From Symbiodinium natans (lineage: Eukaryota; Sar; Dinophyceae; Suessiales; Symbiodiniaceae): 64,000 nt of DNA. Location of the stretch: positions 92,526 to 156,525 of the forward strand of contig CAJNDS010000038.1 in the NCBI GenBank assembly GCA_905221605.1, read 5' to 3'. The translations under genes were made by a program, and so were the position numbers. Below the pieces are notes generated by a model. That model was not told the origin of the DNA and did no database searches. It was given only the letters and a program-made list of their open reading frames with translations. Shown here piece by piece: positions 23,640 to 34,503 of this stretch. Each line of letters begins with the position of its first letter. Position 1 is the first letter of the stretch.

Positions 23640-26600
23640 TCCAGCTATCCGTAGCAGCGCTTATTGCTGGGAACTTTCTCATGAATGTCATCGAGCTTCT
23701 CGGCACAAATGCGTGAAACCTGTACAAGTGCATGCTGTCTTCTTCACTCGCTTCTCTGTCCACCCTTGGATTCAAATCCCTCGGCGTTTGCCCAAGTGTC
23801 AAGGAAATGGATAGACCCCGATGGCGACATTTATCCGGACATCTGGGCCCCTCGTCGGGGTCGGTGGGGTTCAGGGAGGTCGAGAGATCAACGTGCTAAG
23901 AACTTTCTGAGGGCCCTAGCTCAATCGCAAACGCTTATGCGATCTAAGCTTTTGCCGGAGCCAACCTCAAGCGACAAATTCTTCTTGCAGATCCCTAAAC
24001 ATCAGCCCAGGATGACCTAGAGTAATTATATGGGCTCCTCTCTGAAGGCATCCTACCCCAGACTTCATCTGCGTCCCTGAGCGATGCCAGTATCTACCAA
24101 ATAGCAGACCCGAAGCATTGAAGCGAATCACAAGGTGGGCGCCGACATCTTTTTCAACGCGCCTGAGCTGAGAAGTCTGTTTGTCGTCGATGGGTCCGCC
24201 TGCAATGGCCGAGTCAGCTTCAGAATGTGCTGAAGCATGCTGAAGCCTTTCGCGTCTGACGGCAGGTGAGCTTTGCCATCGAGCTCGTTTGGAACATGTA
24301 CTCTTTCTGGCTGTGTCGCTTCTGGAAGCTCGGCTTTACACCTGGACTCCTGTTTTCAGCAAAAGTGTCTTTCAGCTTTGGTTCTGACGCTTGTGGGGCA
24401 TTCACCAGAAAGGGCGTAGACCTCTTCTTCTTAGCTATCGCAACAGGGCAAACGTTGCTTGCAGATGCGCCCTCGCTGCTTTCGATGGTTTTGTTCCAAA
24501 TGCGCCCTTGTATGTGAACTTCCTCCTGCGAACTTGTCACCAGCAAATGCCACATCAACATTAAGCCGTACCGAGCCTCGGACCATGACTCGTGACTGAC
24601 TAATGTTACTATTGAAGTGGACATGTCGCGGATGTCCTGCATTGTTGCCCTTTTCGCATCCTTTTGCTCAGCTCTCTCGCTACAAATTTGAACTGCAGCT
24701 TTGGCTTTCTCGCCCCCCGAATTCCCTCGTCTCCTTCCTCCTCCTCGGCTACCTTTAGTGAACTAGTTTCTACCCACCCCACCGTGCACAAACCTCAAAC
24801 TATCAGTGGTGTTCCTTGCAGATCCGCACGCGCTAGCCGGTCAAGCATAGTCTTTGGGTGGTTGGAAGTTAGAAAAACGGAGAAGTGAAAGAAGTAGCAG
24901 ATGCAAGTTATTTGACCGGAATGTCATGATCGGCGTTTCGTGTTCTTCTTGTCATGCGGTACAGTGGATTCCACATCAAATACAAGAAGGTATCGTTGGT
25001 CAACCGCCTTTCATTTGGCACTTCCAAGCCTCTTAAGCTCGTATGGGGCCCTGATGCGATGACTGTCCAAGGAAGTCAGCCTGGAATGTCTTTGACGTGA
25101 TCGTTGTGACCATCGGACCGGAACGCAGAGTAGGGCTTTTGGGCGGAACCAGGGATTTTGAGAGCTTCAGCGAGGACTGATGAACTTGGCGGTCTCGGAC
25201 CTGCCTGGGCCTCTAAGCCTGCTCCGCCCGCGTCCCAGAGCAGAGAGTCGCGCGGCCCTTCCGTACAGTGGTATGATGGACATTAGTACTTTCAAAAAGC
25301 ACTATATTGCCACATGGTTGTATTTTCACATGGAAGCCATCGATTTTGTTGTTTTGGTTTCTGCACGGTGCGGCATTGCTGTGTCTCAAGGCATGATGCG
25401 GGTCCCTGGGCTGCAAGGAAGACAAGTGCTCTTCCCCTCACCTCGTTTCCTCGCGCTGTTCCTGTCTCTTCTGCCTATATAAGTGGATTCAAGCGCCGGC
25501 GCCTGTGCGGCTGAGGCCTTCAGAGTCTTCCGGCTCTTCAAGCGCGTGGAGCCGGCTCCTTGGGGACCCATACGGGGCGCTTGCTCTGCTGTGTCTCGAG
25601 GGTCCCGGCGTGTTGCGCCTCATGACTCATGAGTCTCATGAGTGATCCAGAGCTGGGCATTGCCCCTCAAGCTGCTGTTTGAGGTCGCTGCACAAGATCA
25701 TGAAGTCCCTTTCGAAGGCTGTGCCTGGAGTCTCCAATGCGTCCCATGGCCAACACTGACGAGGGGCGAGCACAGGAGAACACACGGGAGTGCTCCCTTT
25801 TTTTGTGTAGGGCAATATGTTGTGACACATTGCCGTATTCAAGTACCAGTAGCAGGTTGGAGTATTTACAGCGCATTTAGCTAGTCTATGACGCCAATTA
25901 TATATATATATATATACATATATAAACTGGCATCTTCACAGTGCAAACTAGTATAGTAACATAAAGTACGTTCTGCAGAGCAGATCATAAGTGTGAGCCC
26001 TCTGGCGGCCCTGAGGTGCTTAATCCTCCTCCTCGTGATGTCCATCTATGCGATATTAGGCAAAGGATGCAAAGAGTTGATGCCTTAGGTCTTAGGTTGC
26101 TTTTTTTGTTTGTATGTGACACTGTGTCTTTTTGTTGGTGGGGCCCTAAACCCTCAGATCGGTTTCTCGCCAATTCTGTGGTTAGACCCCTAAACCCAAC
26201 ACCCCAAAAGACCTAAGCCCTGAAACCTTCAAGCCTTACGACCCTAAATCCCTTAAACCCTCAACTCTAGAAACGTCTTGGACCCTGAACACCCCTTCGC
26301 CCTGCACCCGAAACCCTCAACCCGGAAGGCCCGCGTCCCTAAACCCTGAACCCTGGAGGCCCAGCTGAGCTCTCAAGCCCTGAACGTTTGCGCGCTCTCA
26401 CGATGCAGTCTGAAGTTTGTGTGTGTGTGTGTGTGTGTTTGCGGATTGGAGGTGTGGAGTTCTTTGGGACCTTTGCCAACGGTGGCAACTACACCAACGA
26501 GTGTCCTGAACGATGATGTCGCATGAGCATGGAAGTGCATGACGTGAAGGATGACTAGTTAACTAGTTGATTCCACGCGGAGTGGTTCAGCCTTGCTTAG

Positions 26601-27400
26601 GTTGGGGCAGGTTGTGGAAATCATCACCGCCAGGGATGCTTGTCTGGAGTTTACTTCGGCTTGGGCTCTTCCAGCACATCACTTGTCTGAGGAGTTGCCG
26701 TTTGGGGACGAGAACTTCGGTAACTTCCACCGATCCCTCTATACCATGTTCCAGGTCTTGACAGGCAGGGTCCAGGGTCTGACTCTTGAGTCTCCTGAGG
26801 CGCTGGGAGGGTGGAACAGTGTGGATCGAACCGAAGGCGAATCGTGGTCGGAGGTGGTCACGAGGCCCATGCTGCACACCACCGACTTCACGCAGGCAAG
26901 GAGACAACGCATCTCTCTGAGCCTGGGAAATGCGTTAGGGCTTCATGTGTGAGACAGGCCGCGGGCAGCTCGGCAGTTTGCAGGAAAGGCAAAATTGAGG
27001 AGGGAGAAGTGTTGTCACAGCTTGGTCCTATTTTTAGGAGGGGCGATGTGTCCCTTCTCTCGGATGGGCCGGGCGGTCCCCGAGCGTGGCTTAGCAGCTA
27101 AGGCACTTCCTTGTTCTTCGTCTCCTTCTATCTGGTGAATGGTTCCATGGCCTGTCTTGTAAGAATTCAAGAATTCAAGCTGACAGAGACTTTAAACAAA
27201 CGGACTTGGCATTCTTTCGAACAGTTTTGAAGGGCTCTTTCGCTCCGAGGTGTGGTGCTCATCAACGTTGTGATCGCAGTGTTGCTGGAGAAAATGGTGG
27301 ACGACGAGGTGTGGGGCGATGGGAGCCTGAGCGCAGCAGAGTCTGAGTCCAGAAAAGCAGCATGCTGCGTCAGAAGCACGAGCCAAGCGAAGAGCCGGAG
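23640..27400 (+). CDS. Voltage-gated cation channel, one six-transmembrane ion-transport domain
   Basis: All six segments of an Ion_trans domain can be read in order. S1: SVAALIAGNFLMNVIELLG (23,648-23,706). S1-S2 loop: KWIDPDGDIYPDIW (23,807-23,850). S2: FAIELVWNMYSFWLCRFWK (24,273-24,330). S3: AWNVFDVIVVTIG (25,081-25,121). S3-S4: LAVSDLPGPLSLLR (25,184-25,224). S4: AFRVFRLFKRV (25,520-25,552) with regularly spaced Arg/Lys. S4-S5: IMKSLSKAVPGVSNA (25,698-25,741). S5: LILLLVMSIYAILG (26,020-26,062). Outer loop: VEFFGTFANGGNYTNE (26,457-26,504). Pore: FGNFHRSLYTMFQVLTG then ESWSEVV across a 72-bp intron (26,765-26,836). S6: LFFVSFYLVNG then VVLINVVIAVLLEKMVDD across a 108-bp intron (27,142-27,249). 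Only one domain is seen, so a single-domain tetrameric channel is likely, but other domains could lie beyond the readable exons. Ion selectivity is not determinable. Confidence 0.9.
25619..25645. other. Short palindrome
   Basis: GACTCATGAGTC at about 25,624-25,635 is a perfect 12-bp palindrome, followed by CTCATGAGTG, in a channel intron. Function unknown. Confidence 0.6.
25897..25926. repeat. (TA)n microsatellite
   Basis: TATATATA run in the channel intron between the S4-S5 and S5 exons. Confidence 0.9.
26140..26370 (-). repeat. Degenerate CCCTAAA-like repeat
   Basis: Scattered CCCTAAACCC, CCCTGAAACC and CCTTAAACCC variants in the channel intron downstream of S5; a decayed telomere-like array. 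Confidence 0.7.
26418..26440. repeat. (GT)n microsatellite
   Basis: TGTGTG run of about 20 nt just upstream of the outer-loop exon. Confidence 0.9.
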
Positions 27401-27779
27401 GCAGGGAGTCCCAAGAGTCAAGACCACTTTCGTCAAAACCCCCCGTTTAGTTTCTCTCATCTGCCATGGCCGCAAGGCATCTGCAACGGTTTCTGAAGCC
27501 GAGACAGAGAACAGGTTTCACGTGAGCCTTCAAAGTCACTTTCCTGCACCCGCATGTGCCGACCATGCCTCTCTTGTTCATCAGCGGATAGAAGTTTGAG
27601 AGCTGTTACAAGTTTTAGCAGAAAATAAGAGGAGGAAATACCCACAGAAATACCTGGCACTCCTCTGAGCCTCATGAGCAAAGGTGCGCATGTGGATCCC
27701 CTCCAGGTCGCGGGCCCAAACCTGCAGGAAAGAAGCCATAAAAACGCCTCTCTCTCGATCTCTGTCCTAGCTCCCAACT

Positions 27780-28100
27780 GAGGCCAAGAAGCCGTCTCAG
27801 CTGCTGGTGCCAGCCGCGATGAAGCCGAAAGCCGTGAACGGAGCCAGCATTCAGCATGTGGTGAATGGAGGCGCGAAGCAGCCGTTTCACTGCGAAGCCT
27901 TGGTGGCTCTAGGAACCGCTACGCTACACGTGAGAGGGCATTGGCAAGCATGCTCCCTTCTACCGTACCAGCAGATTCTGGACTGGACGGTGGCTTCTGC
28001 TAGTAAAGCGACACCTAAAGAAGGTATTCCCTGCGCGTCTGACCCCCCACTCAATGTGTCAGGTGCAGAGCTGCCGAAAGTGACCGGAAAGGTCCCAACC
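27780..28100 (+). CDS. Exon-like segment downstream of the channel
   Basis: EAKKPSQLLVPAAMKPKAVN with QHVVNGGAKQPFHCEALVAL (about 27,780-27,930), open to 28,100 on the + strand. It may be a channel C-terminal exon. The first part, up to the possible donor near 27,871, looks more coding than the rest. No domain recognised. Confidence 0.35.
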
Positions 28101-28243
28101 TGAGCCAAAAAAAGGCCAATTACGTCTTGAAGTTCAAGGTATTCCAGTTCCAGTGTTTCGTGATGCAAGTACTTCGGCATACAGCTTCGCGCCTCTGGGG
28201 ATTTTGTGGATGTATATATACAGTTACATGTACACACACATAT

Positions 28244-28251
28244 ATAAATAT
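28244..28251. repeat. Left target-site duplication
   Basis: ATAAATAT immediately left of GCTACCCC; the identical 8-mer follows the right terminus. Confidence 0.8.
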
Positions 28252-28304
28252 GCTACCCCCCCCCCCCAGAAGAATCTACCTTTAAAGGTTTTATCGCGTC
28301 GTAT

Positions 28305-28380
28305 ATGGTTGAACGATCACGAGATTAATTTCCCAGAATTACATGGTTGAACGATCACGAGATTAACTTCCCAGAATTAC
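28305..28380. repeat. 38-bp direct tandem repeat inside the transposon
   Basis: Two copies (28,305-28,342 and 28,343-28,380) beginning ATGGTTGAACGATCACGAGA, differing at one position (AATTT versus AACTT). A second, looser pair follows (about 28,390-28,443 and 28,444-28,500) around ATGGCGTTG(T/C)GTGTGGT. Confidence 0.9.
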
Positions 28381-28578
28381 ATTTTCAGGTCTTATGGCGT
28401 TGTGTGTGGTTGAGCTATTGCCATGTCAGATGCCATTTTCATATCTTATATATGGCGTTGCGTGTGGTCGAATTATTGCGATGTCAGACGCATGAATTTT
28501 ACCTGCGAGCGCGGTTGGTCTGGATTGGATAGAGAATATGGACTACCGAGACGCCATATCCTGTGGGGCGAAGGAAGC

Positions 28579-29166
28579 CTACGACAAGAACTTTCTCATG
28601 ACATGGGAGCATAGCTCTCCGCATGCCAGCCACAAGTCCTTACTGCGATTCCAGTATTCATACTGGGCGCTTCGCAGCTTGGCTCTCAGCAAGGAGCTAC
28701 CGGCTTTCGTGTGCTGATTCACACGCACACGTTCCTTTAGGAATCTCCAACACCGGTCTATGACCTGCGTGCCGGACTTCACTGTGATTGTCTTGTTCTT
28801 TGTGCCGGGCAGCTTATGCTTGACGATGCGGACATAGTGGGGCTGCACCCAACGCGTCTTCCCATTGACCTTGACCTGCTTTTTGCAGTGCACCACCCGA
28901 TCATGAAGAACCCCGTCGAGCTTGAGTTTGTAGCTTTTGGCTGAGTCAGTATGCAAGATAATCTTGCGACCGGACAAAAGCTTGGCACCCATGGTCTTCC
29001 ACTCGACCTTTCGGATTGCTCCCGGGCCCGGGGCACGCTTTACCGTGATCTTGGGCGTGAGCTTGCACAAGGTCAACGTCTCAGGACAGCCTCGCTGGAC
29101 TACACCCGCCCATTGCTCCCACATCATTGTGGCCTTTGGGGACTTGATGAGGTGCTTGTACTCCAC
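28579..29166 (-). CDS. ISXO2/IS1595-like transposase, N-terminally truncated (195+ residues)
   Basis: DDE-type transposase of the ISXO2/IS1595 group (eukaryotic Merlin relatives). Visible motifs: KIILHTDSAKSYK with the second catalytic Asp in a TDS context; DRVVHCKKQVKV, matching the H..V.H region after it; HYVRIVKHKLPG; then SGTQVIDRCWRFLKERV, at the position of the family's IE.FW..LK block, where the third acidic residue reads Asp. The frame is open upstream of the first Met (TFDKRDISKDVEYK) to about 29,199, where a stop is met. The region with the first catalytic Asp is not visible, so the ORF is probably a fragment. The stop is just left of 28,582. Confidence 0.85.
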   Translation of the reverse strand: MEYKHLIKSPKATMMWEQWAGVVQRGCPETLTLCKLTPKITVKRAPGPGAIRKVEWKTMGAKLLSGRKIILHTDSAKSYKLKLDGVLHDRVVHCKKQVKVNGKTRWVQPHYVRIVKHKLPGTKNKTITVKSGTQVIDRCWRFLKERVRVNQHTKAGSSLLRAKLRSAQYEYWNRSKDLWLACGELCSHVMRKFLS

Positions 29167-29254
29167 GTCTTTAGAGATGTCCCGCTTGTCGAACGTTCAC
29201 AGGTCTTGGGCTCTACTGAGTAAGATGAGGACATCTTGGATGATCTTTCAGGGG

Positions 29255-29345
29255 GGGGGGGGGGGGGTGGTTCAGAGGTCCTGGGGCCAAACCCCCCCCA
29301 ACCCCCTCCCCCCCCCTCCCTCCCTCCATCCTGCTTATAAGCAAC
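29255..29345. repeat. Poly-G / poly-C low-complexity block
   Basis: A G run (29,251-29,267), then CCAAACCCCCCCCAACCCCC and poly-C to about 29,325. It interrupts the 5' side of the transposase. Confidence 0.9.
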
Positions 29346-29385
29346 CCCAGTGCTTACAAGCAACCCAGCTGCTTATAAACAAGAC
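29330..29385. repeat. 17-19-bp tandem repeat
   Basis: Three imperfect copies of (G)CTTATAAGCAACCC(AG). Confidence 0.8.
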
Positions 29386-29498
29386 ACACACTTAAAAAAA
29401 AACTTACACCGCACTCTCAGCATATAGGAGAATGATATAGGAAATCATATCCTACACATACATAAGGACGAAGACCATGACTTAAAAAAGAAAAAGAT

Positions 29499-29618
29499 AA
29501 CTTAAGCTAAGAAATTAAAATAGAGATATGTTAAACCCCCACCCTCTGGCTGAAAAGAAAAAACAACTCAAGCTAATAGATTAAAGTATAGATATGTTAA
29601 ACCCCCACCCTCTGGAGG
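29499..29618. repeat. About 60-bp direct tandem duplication near the right terminus
   Basis: Two imperfect copies, each ending GATATGTTAAACCCCCACCC TCTGG (ends near 29,549 and 29,614). Confidence 0.85.
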
Positions 29619-29643
29619 TAGATTCTCCAGGGGGGGGGGTACC

Positions 29644-29651
29644 ATAAATAT
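29644..29651. repeat. Right target-site duplication
   Basis: ATAAATAT immediately right of GGGGTACC. Confidence 0.8.
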
Positions 29652-29659
29652 ATATCTCT

Positions 29660-30235
29660 ATGTATACGAATATTGCGGATTGTTGTGCTTTCGGGCTGGC
29701 ATTGTTTGTGTGGCTAGCCAAGGCCATATAGTAACAATGTTTGCGGAGAGGGTGGAGCAGCAGAGCTGCATGAGTCAATGATGCAATGAATAATTCTGCG
29801 GATCTAGCGGCGCAGAGCTGATACGGAAAAGAAAGTCAACATTAGGCGCCAACCCACAAAACCTAAAGGCATCTACACTCGACACCTCAGGACATGAATC
29901 CATCGTCCCTTGTACCTTTCAAAGTTAAACTTAAGCCCAGCTGCAGGCCAGTGCGAATCTGAGCATTGCAGCCATGGAAGCAGACTTCCACAGCCTGTGC
30001 CTCAGCCACTCGAGAGAGTCATGGACACGGCGTAAACCCAGAAGCAGGAACACGTCAGGAGTGAAGAGGGGGATGCGACATGACATAATTTGACATAATG
30101 ATACAAGTTGTTTCGTCGAATTCCCCGTGTCGTGCTTGATCCGAAGCCTGCAGGCTTGAGGGCGGACATGAAGCCTGTCTGCAACGAGATATTGACAACT
30201 GCCAGTGGCCACGAAACTGACTAAACTACCCAAGC
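29660..30235. other. Stretch without a recognised gene
   Basis: Right flank of the transposon. No repeat or recognisable exon; short ORFs only. Confidence 0.4.
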
Positions 30236-30239
30236 TCCA

Positions 30240-32870
30240 CGAAGTCCTGAAAGGTCCAAGATCCAGTCGCAGATGGAGCTTCTCATGAAGGAGGTTGGAC
30301 TGTCCATGAAGCCGCTACAGGACACCATGACGCGGCATGAGCATTCCCTGGTGTTTCGGTCGACGGTGAAGCAGAAGTAAGCTGCTCGGGATGTGAGAGC
30401 GGCTACGAACGCAGAAGTGCAAGATACCTGTCTCATGTTGCATGCCTGCCGGTCCTGCCAAGCAGAGCCGGCTTCATAGGTTCAGTGGCCTTGCCAGTAT
30501 GGCAAGACAGTAAGACAACTTGTGCTGCTGCGAGCAGTACGTGCTAACCCCCCCACTGCAAGCACCGCGCATGGATCTCTGTGATATGACATTATGAGTT
30601 CATGCAACTGTTGGTGATTCCCACTCAAGTGAAGAGCCGTCCCTCGACAAGACCTCTCTCAAAGGCTTCCCATGAAAACATGAGAACTAATTCCGTCGTG
30701 ACTGTCCTGACCTTGTCCAGCGGCTGCTTTGCACGTAAATGTACCAGGCTTCGACCCTTTCATAGCTCTCCGAGAGAAAAAGCTCGTTAGAGGGGAGATG
30801 GAGAAGGCTGATGGGAGGGATATTGTTTAGCCCTGTGGCGCCGTTCGGTTCGCTGCCAGAGGCTGCCGTTTGATTCGACACATCCTAGGCTTAGATCGAC
30901 CGAAGACTCATAGAGACGAAGAGCCAAACACCGAACTACTCAGTCTTCAACTGCACACTTAAGAGAAAACATGTTGAACCCTTGAGCCGAGGCTCAACGA
31001 CCACAAAGCTTCTCTGCTGGAGCTGGAGGTGCCTTCAGAGTCATAGTAGCCTTTTGGGCCCATTCCACACTTCGTACTTGCTCTCGTTTGTCGCGGGCCT
31101 TATGACGCGCTTCAGTGGGAGTCGCTGTCCACAGGAATGCGTTGAGCGCTTGCACGGCGGGCCCCTTAGCAGCTCTCAAGAAGCAACGTTGCACGGAGCG
31201 CATCTATGAAGCGAGTAGAGGGCGTGATGGCGCGATGCATCTTTCAAGGGAACCATGGTGCCATTTGAAAGTACGGTGCCATGTTGGCTTACAATCTGTT
31301 CAGCAAGGCCGGCGCGTGGACATCGATGCACTGCTTCAGGTGGAGCGACATCGGGTACAGGCGCCGAGAATGTCTGAGACATTTCCGGGATCTGAGAATC
31401 GAGGGGAGAGTGGACTGGAGAGTGGGACATCAGGAGCTGCAAGCTGAACTCAGCTTGGGCCTCGGATGATGGGTATGGCACGGTTTGACGGTCGCGGGTT
31501 CTCTCCATCCTGTAGCCAGGCTTTTGCAAAGAGCAGGTGAAGGAACTCCAGCGGACTCTGAAGGACGAGCCCTGGCCCAGGGCTTGCCAGATGTATCAAG
31601 ATGTTTTCAAGTAGTATCGGGTAGAGCTCCGTGCAAACCCACTCTGTGCACGTCACAACGCCACAGCTGCAAAGCTGCCACATGCACATCGATCCGGCGC
31701 GCTGCAGGAGTCCTACGTTCAGCAGTTCGAGGCTTCGCAGAAGAGAGAGGAGTTCCTCCAGCTTGCTTGCGCAATGTTGCACAATAATTTAACAAGAATA
31801 CAAGTCCATCTGAGTGACAGACACCGCGAATCAAGACGAATCTCAAGCCTTCAGCACTGCGCCGGGCATGCGTGCCAGGCTCGAAAGCCACTTCAGCAAG
31901 CTCGTGGAGGCGACCTTGGGAAGATTTCGGTTTTCGATATCACAGCTGTGCTTTGCTTGAGTTTTTTGTTCCGGCATCCGGGCAGCGTCGTCGGCTGTCC
32001 TTGTGACAGGAGCTGCACCGCATGAAAGCTGACAAAGAAGGCAATCCTGCCACAAACCCTGGTCATGAAGCTTGCCAGCCCTGTGTAGCACTGTACCCTG
32101 TACCGGAAGTGCTGGACCTGAAGGTCTCGAAGGACAGATCCCTCAGCTGCGGAACGAGCTGAAGGCCGCTGTAATTTTCACCGCATTCAGATGCCGGGGG
32201 GGCCACTGGAAGCGGGGTGAGCCAAGGAGGCCCGGGCACTCAACGTGGACAGAGAGCCGCTCGGACACAAGTTTGAGGACTCCGCTGACTCTGCGTTGCC
32301 AGATCAGGCTCTCTCTCCCTCTCCCTTTCTCTCTCTCTCTCTCTCTCTCTCTTTTTAAGTTTCTGAGGTCCCGCTTGGCAGAGGCCACCGGCGAGCTGTC
32401 GCTTGCAGAGGAGGTCATCGACGTGGCCCGGCTAGCTTTAGTCACTTCAGTGTTCGAGCCCTAAGGCTAGAAGCGAATTATTTTCTTTCTTTCTTTCCTT
32501 CTTTCCTTCTTCTTTTTTCTCCTCTTTCCCCGGGGGGTCGACCTTGTTCTCGCTGCATGCCGAGAAAGGACATCACAAGCTCCAAGCTGGTGGGCCTCCG
32601 CCGCTTCTTCGAGCCCGGGACCTGTGGGCTCCTTCTCCAACAGCACAGAAACAAGATGATTCAGATGACATCACGATGCATCGCGCCAGGCATTACAACC
32701 TGCCGGCCGTCTGCTTGTGGCTCGGAGGGCCGGAGGGCTGGAGGGGCGACCAGGGCTGAGTCCTGAAGTGGGCAACAAATGCCATCTGCAGCCAAGGCCT
32801 GTCGCTTTTCCGGAAGGCTGCTCAATGGTTTGATCTGGTGGAGACGTGCAAGGAACAAGTTGCGTAAGTG
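30240..32870 (+). CDS. Coiled-coil-like exons, unidentified gene
   Basis: Exon-like pieces on the + strand: RSKIQSQMELLMKEVGLSMK (30,259-~30,379), CFRWSDIGYRRRECLRHF (31,331-~31,470), EQVKELQRTLKDEPWPRACQ (~31,530-31,605), LQESYVQQFEASQKREEFLQ (31,703-~31,790), MRARLESHFSKLVEATLGRF (~31,866-31,927), QELHRMKADKEGNP (~32,007-32,050), KEARALNVDREPLGHKFEDS (~32,226-32,300), LRSRLAEATGELSLAEEVID (~32,362-32,447), KDITSSKLVGLRRFFEPG (~32,563-32,640) and VLKWATNAICSQGLSLFRKA (32,762-32,865). No domain recognised. It may be the C-terminal region of the channel gene, interrupted by the transposon, or a separate gene. Confidence 0.4.
32322..32353. repeat. (TC)n microsatellite
   Basis: CTCTCT run between two exon-like pieces. 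Confidence 0.9.
32480..32522. repeat. (TTTC)n-rich tract
   Basis: TTTCTTTCTTTC then TTCCTTCTTTCC. Confidence 0.85.
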
Positions 32871-32879
32871 GCACGCAAA

Positions 32880-32985
32880 AAATATATGTATATATATATA
32901 TACATATATATATATATCTATCGATCGATCTATCTATCTATCTACGTGTATGTGACATATATGCACATATATATATATACACGTG
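32880..32985. repeat. TA / ATCT microsatellite
   Basis: TATATA, then ATCTATCGATCGATC and CTATCTAT, then TATATATA. Confidence 0.9.
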
Positions 32986-32999
32986 CAAACAGATATCTG

Positions 33000-34090
33000 C
33001 GTAGGGCGCACCGCGCAGTGTGCACTGGTGTCAGCCTTGTATTCAGCGGTTGATTCCACTTTGCCGAATTCTCGGTCAGACGATGCTAGAAAAGGCCCAG
33101 CGGGGGGCAAAGAGTTTTTGAAGAAACAAGAAGACGAGTAATGGGGCGACAAAGATACAGCAAATTCAAAGGGTAGACCCTAAAGTGATGGCACGTGAAG
33201 GATAGCTTGCATGTAGAGCCGAGGTTCGGGTCGCGCTTAACTCAAAGTAGGGTTGATACCCCAAGGAACGCCACCGAAATAGCAACTTGACGTTAAAGCG
33301 ATTAGCCAAGAAGACCTCGTAGAAGAGGCCCGGACCTGAACCGAGATTTAAGTTGTGTCATTCTCGTGCGAAAGACAAAAGAAATATTGAAGAGGTGACG
33401 GCTTCAGCGTGTGTGAGCCCCTGAAAGTGCCTAAAACCTCATCTCTCGACAGGTGGTGGAGCTACAGTGAGCCTGGCATGGACATTAGCAGTTGTGGTAG
33501 GTGCTTCAAGGCTTTGTGGCTTTATGGTCCTTGAAAACGCCCTGTCAGAAACCAGCTGCGGACGCGAAGCCGGCACAGCTTGCGGCTCAGTGCCTTACGA
33601 AGAAAGGGCCTTGCCCTGATTCACACTGTTGAAGCTCTGAAGACTCTGAAGTTCGCCGTCGGAGGCCAGACGAGCTTGGCGCCAATGCCCTACAAGTACC
33701 AATATGTTCCAATTGCGACCAGAATCCTTAGAAGCCAACGCTGATGTTGCGAGCTGAGGGACACTCCTCGCTCGCCCCAGTTAGATCGGCCCGGTGCCCG
33801 GCGCTTCGAAGTTGGGACGTCGGGGAAGAGGACAGCATATGGGTCTCTGTGAAAGGACTCGGGCCATCGAGAGCGAGGCCGCACGGGCACAGAGTGTTGC
33901 TAGCTGTCTGGTTACTGCTTGGTTACTGCTAGTTGCCAGAAATCTTCCACTGCAGTGGCATCCCGGGGGCATCTTTTCCTGAGGTGCGGCAGCTTGGGAC
34001 AGTAACACGATGCAGCCTCCAGGGATACGTCGAGGGACGGGGTGCCAAGTCAAGCCGCGGTCAGATGCGTGTGCGTAACATGTACTAATG
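33000..34090. other. Stretch without a recognised gene
   Basis: No homologous exon or repeat family seen. Probably intron or intergenic DNA between the 32.8-kb and 34.4-kb exon-like segments. Confidence 0.4.
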
Positions 34091-34190
34091 GTAATATATC
34101 TGTATATGCATATGTATCTATATGTATGTATATATATATGGATATATATATCTATGTATATATATATATATATCTGTATACATACATTCA
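34090..34190. repeat. TA-rich microsatellite
   Basis: TATATATG, TATATATC and TATATATATATAT units. Confidence 0.9.
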
Positions 34191-34392
34191 CAGTGCTCGG
34201 ACTTACCTCACGGAGCCCCCTTTCAACTGGCAGGCCTGAACATGGATCAGGTCACTTCCAGCATGGTCGTGCAGGCTGGGACTTGACGGATGTCAAGGAG
34301 CAAAAGCAAAACCGAGGAACCGTTAACCACTTTAACCTTGCTGCACGAAGCGACCTTTAAATTGTTTTGATTTTGGTGCTCGGCAATTCTCA

Positions 34393-34503
34393 GGTGGTGC
34401 TTGCGCTCTTGGGCTTGGACCTGGGGAAAACGTCTTGCGACGCGGCGCGCTTTGTGTGTCTGCTGGCGGCACCCCCGGCCTGGGAGCAGCTGGACCGTTG
34501 AAG
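34393..34503 (+). CDS. Exon-like segment, unidentified
   Basis: Open from a CAG: VVLALLGLDLGKTSCDAARF then VCLLAAPPAWEQLDR, closed by a stop at 34,499-34,501. Hydrophobic and Leu/Ala-rich; family unknown. Could belong to the gene with exons at 30.2-32.9 kb. Confidence 0.3.

Larger units (their letters stand above)
28252..29643 (-). mobile_element. Merlin/IS1595-type DNA transposon, 1,392 bp
   Basis: Terminal inverted repeats: left GCTACCCC(n)AGAAGAATCTACCT (28,252-28,281); right, read inward from 29,643, GGTACCCC(n)TGGAGAATCTACCT. The 8-mer ATAAATAT abuts both ends (28,244-28,251 and 29,644-29,651), a perfect target-site duplication of the length expected for IS1595/Merlin transposition. Inside lies a transposase ORF on the minus strand. 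The 5' side of that ORF (29,220-29,610) is low-complexity and tandemly repeated, so the copy is probably truncated and inactive. Confidence 0.85.

Noticed and set aside
23755..23800. tRNA T-arm-like GGATTCAAATCCC
   Set aside because: Lies between channel exons; no acceptor or anticodon stem.
29124..29395. Short ORFs across the poly-G block near the transposase
   Set aside because: Frame-shifted shadows of the transposase plus homopolymer translation.
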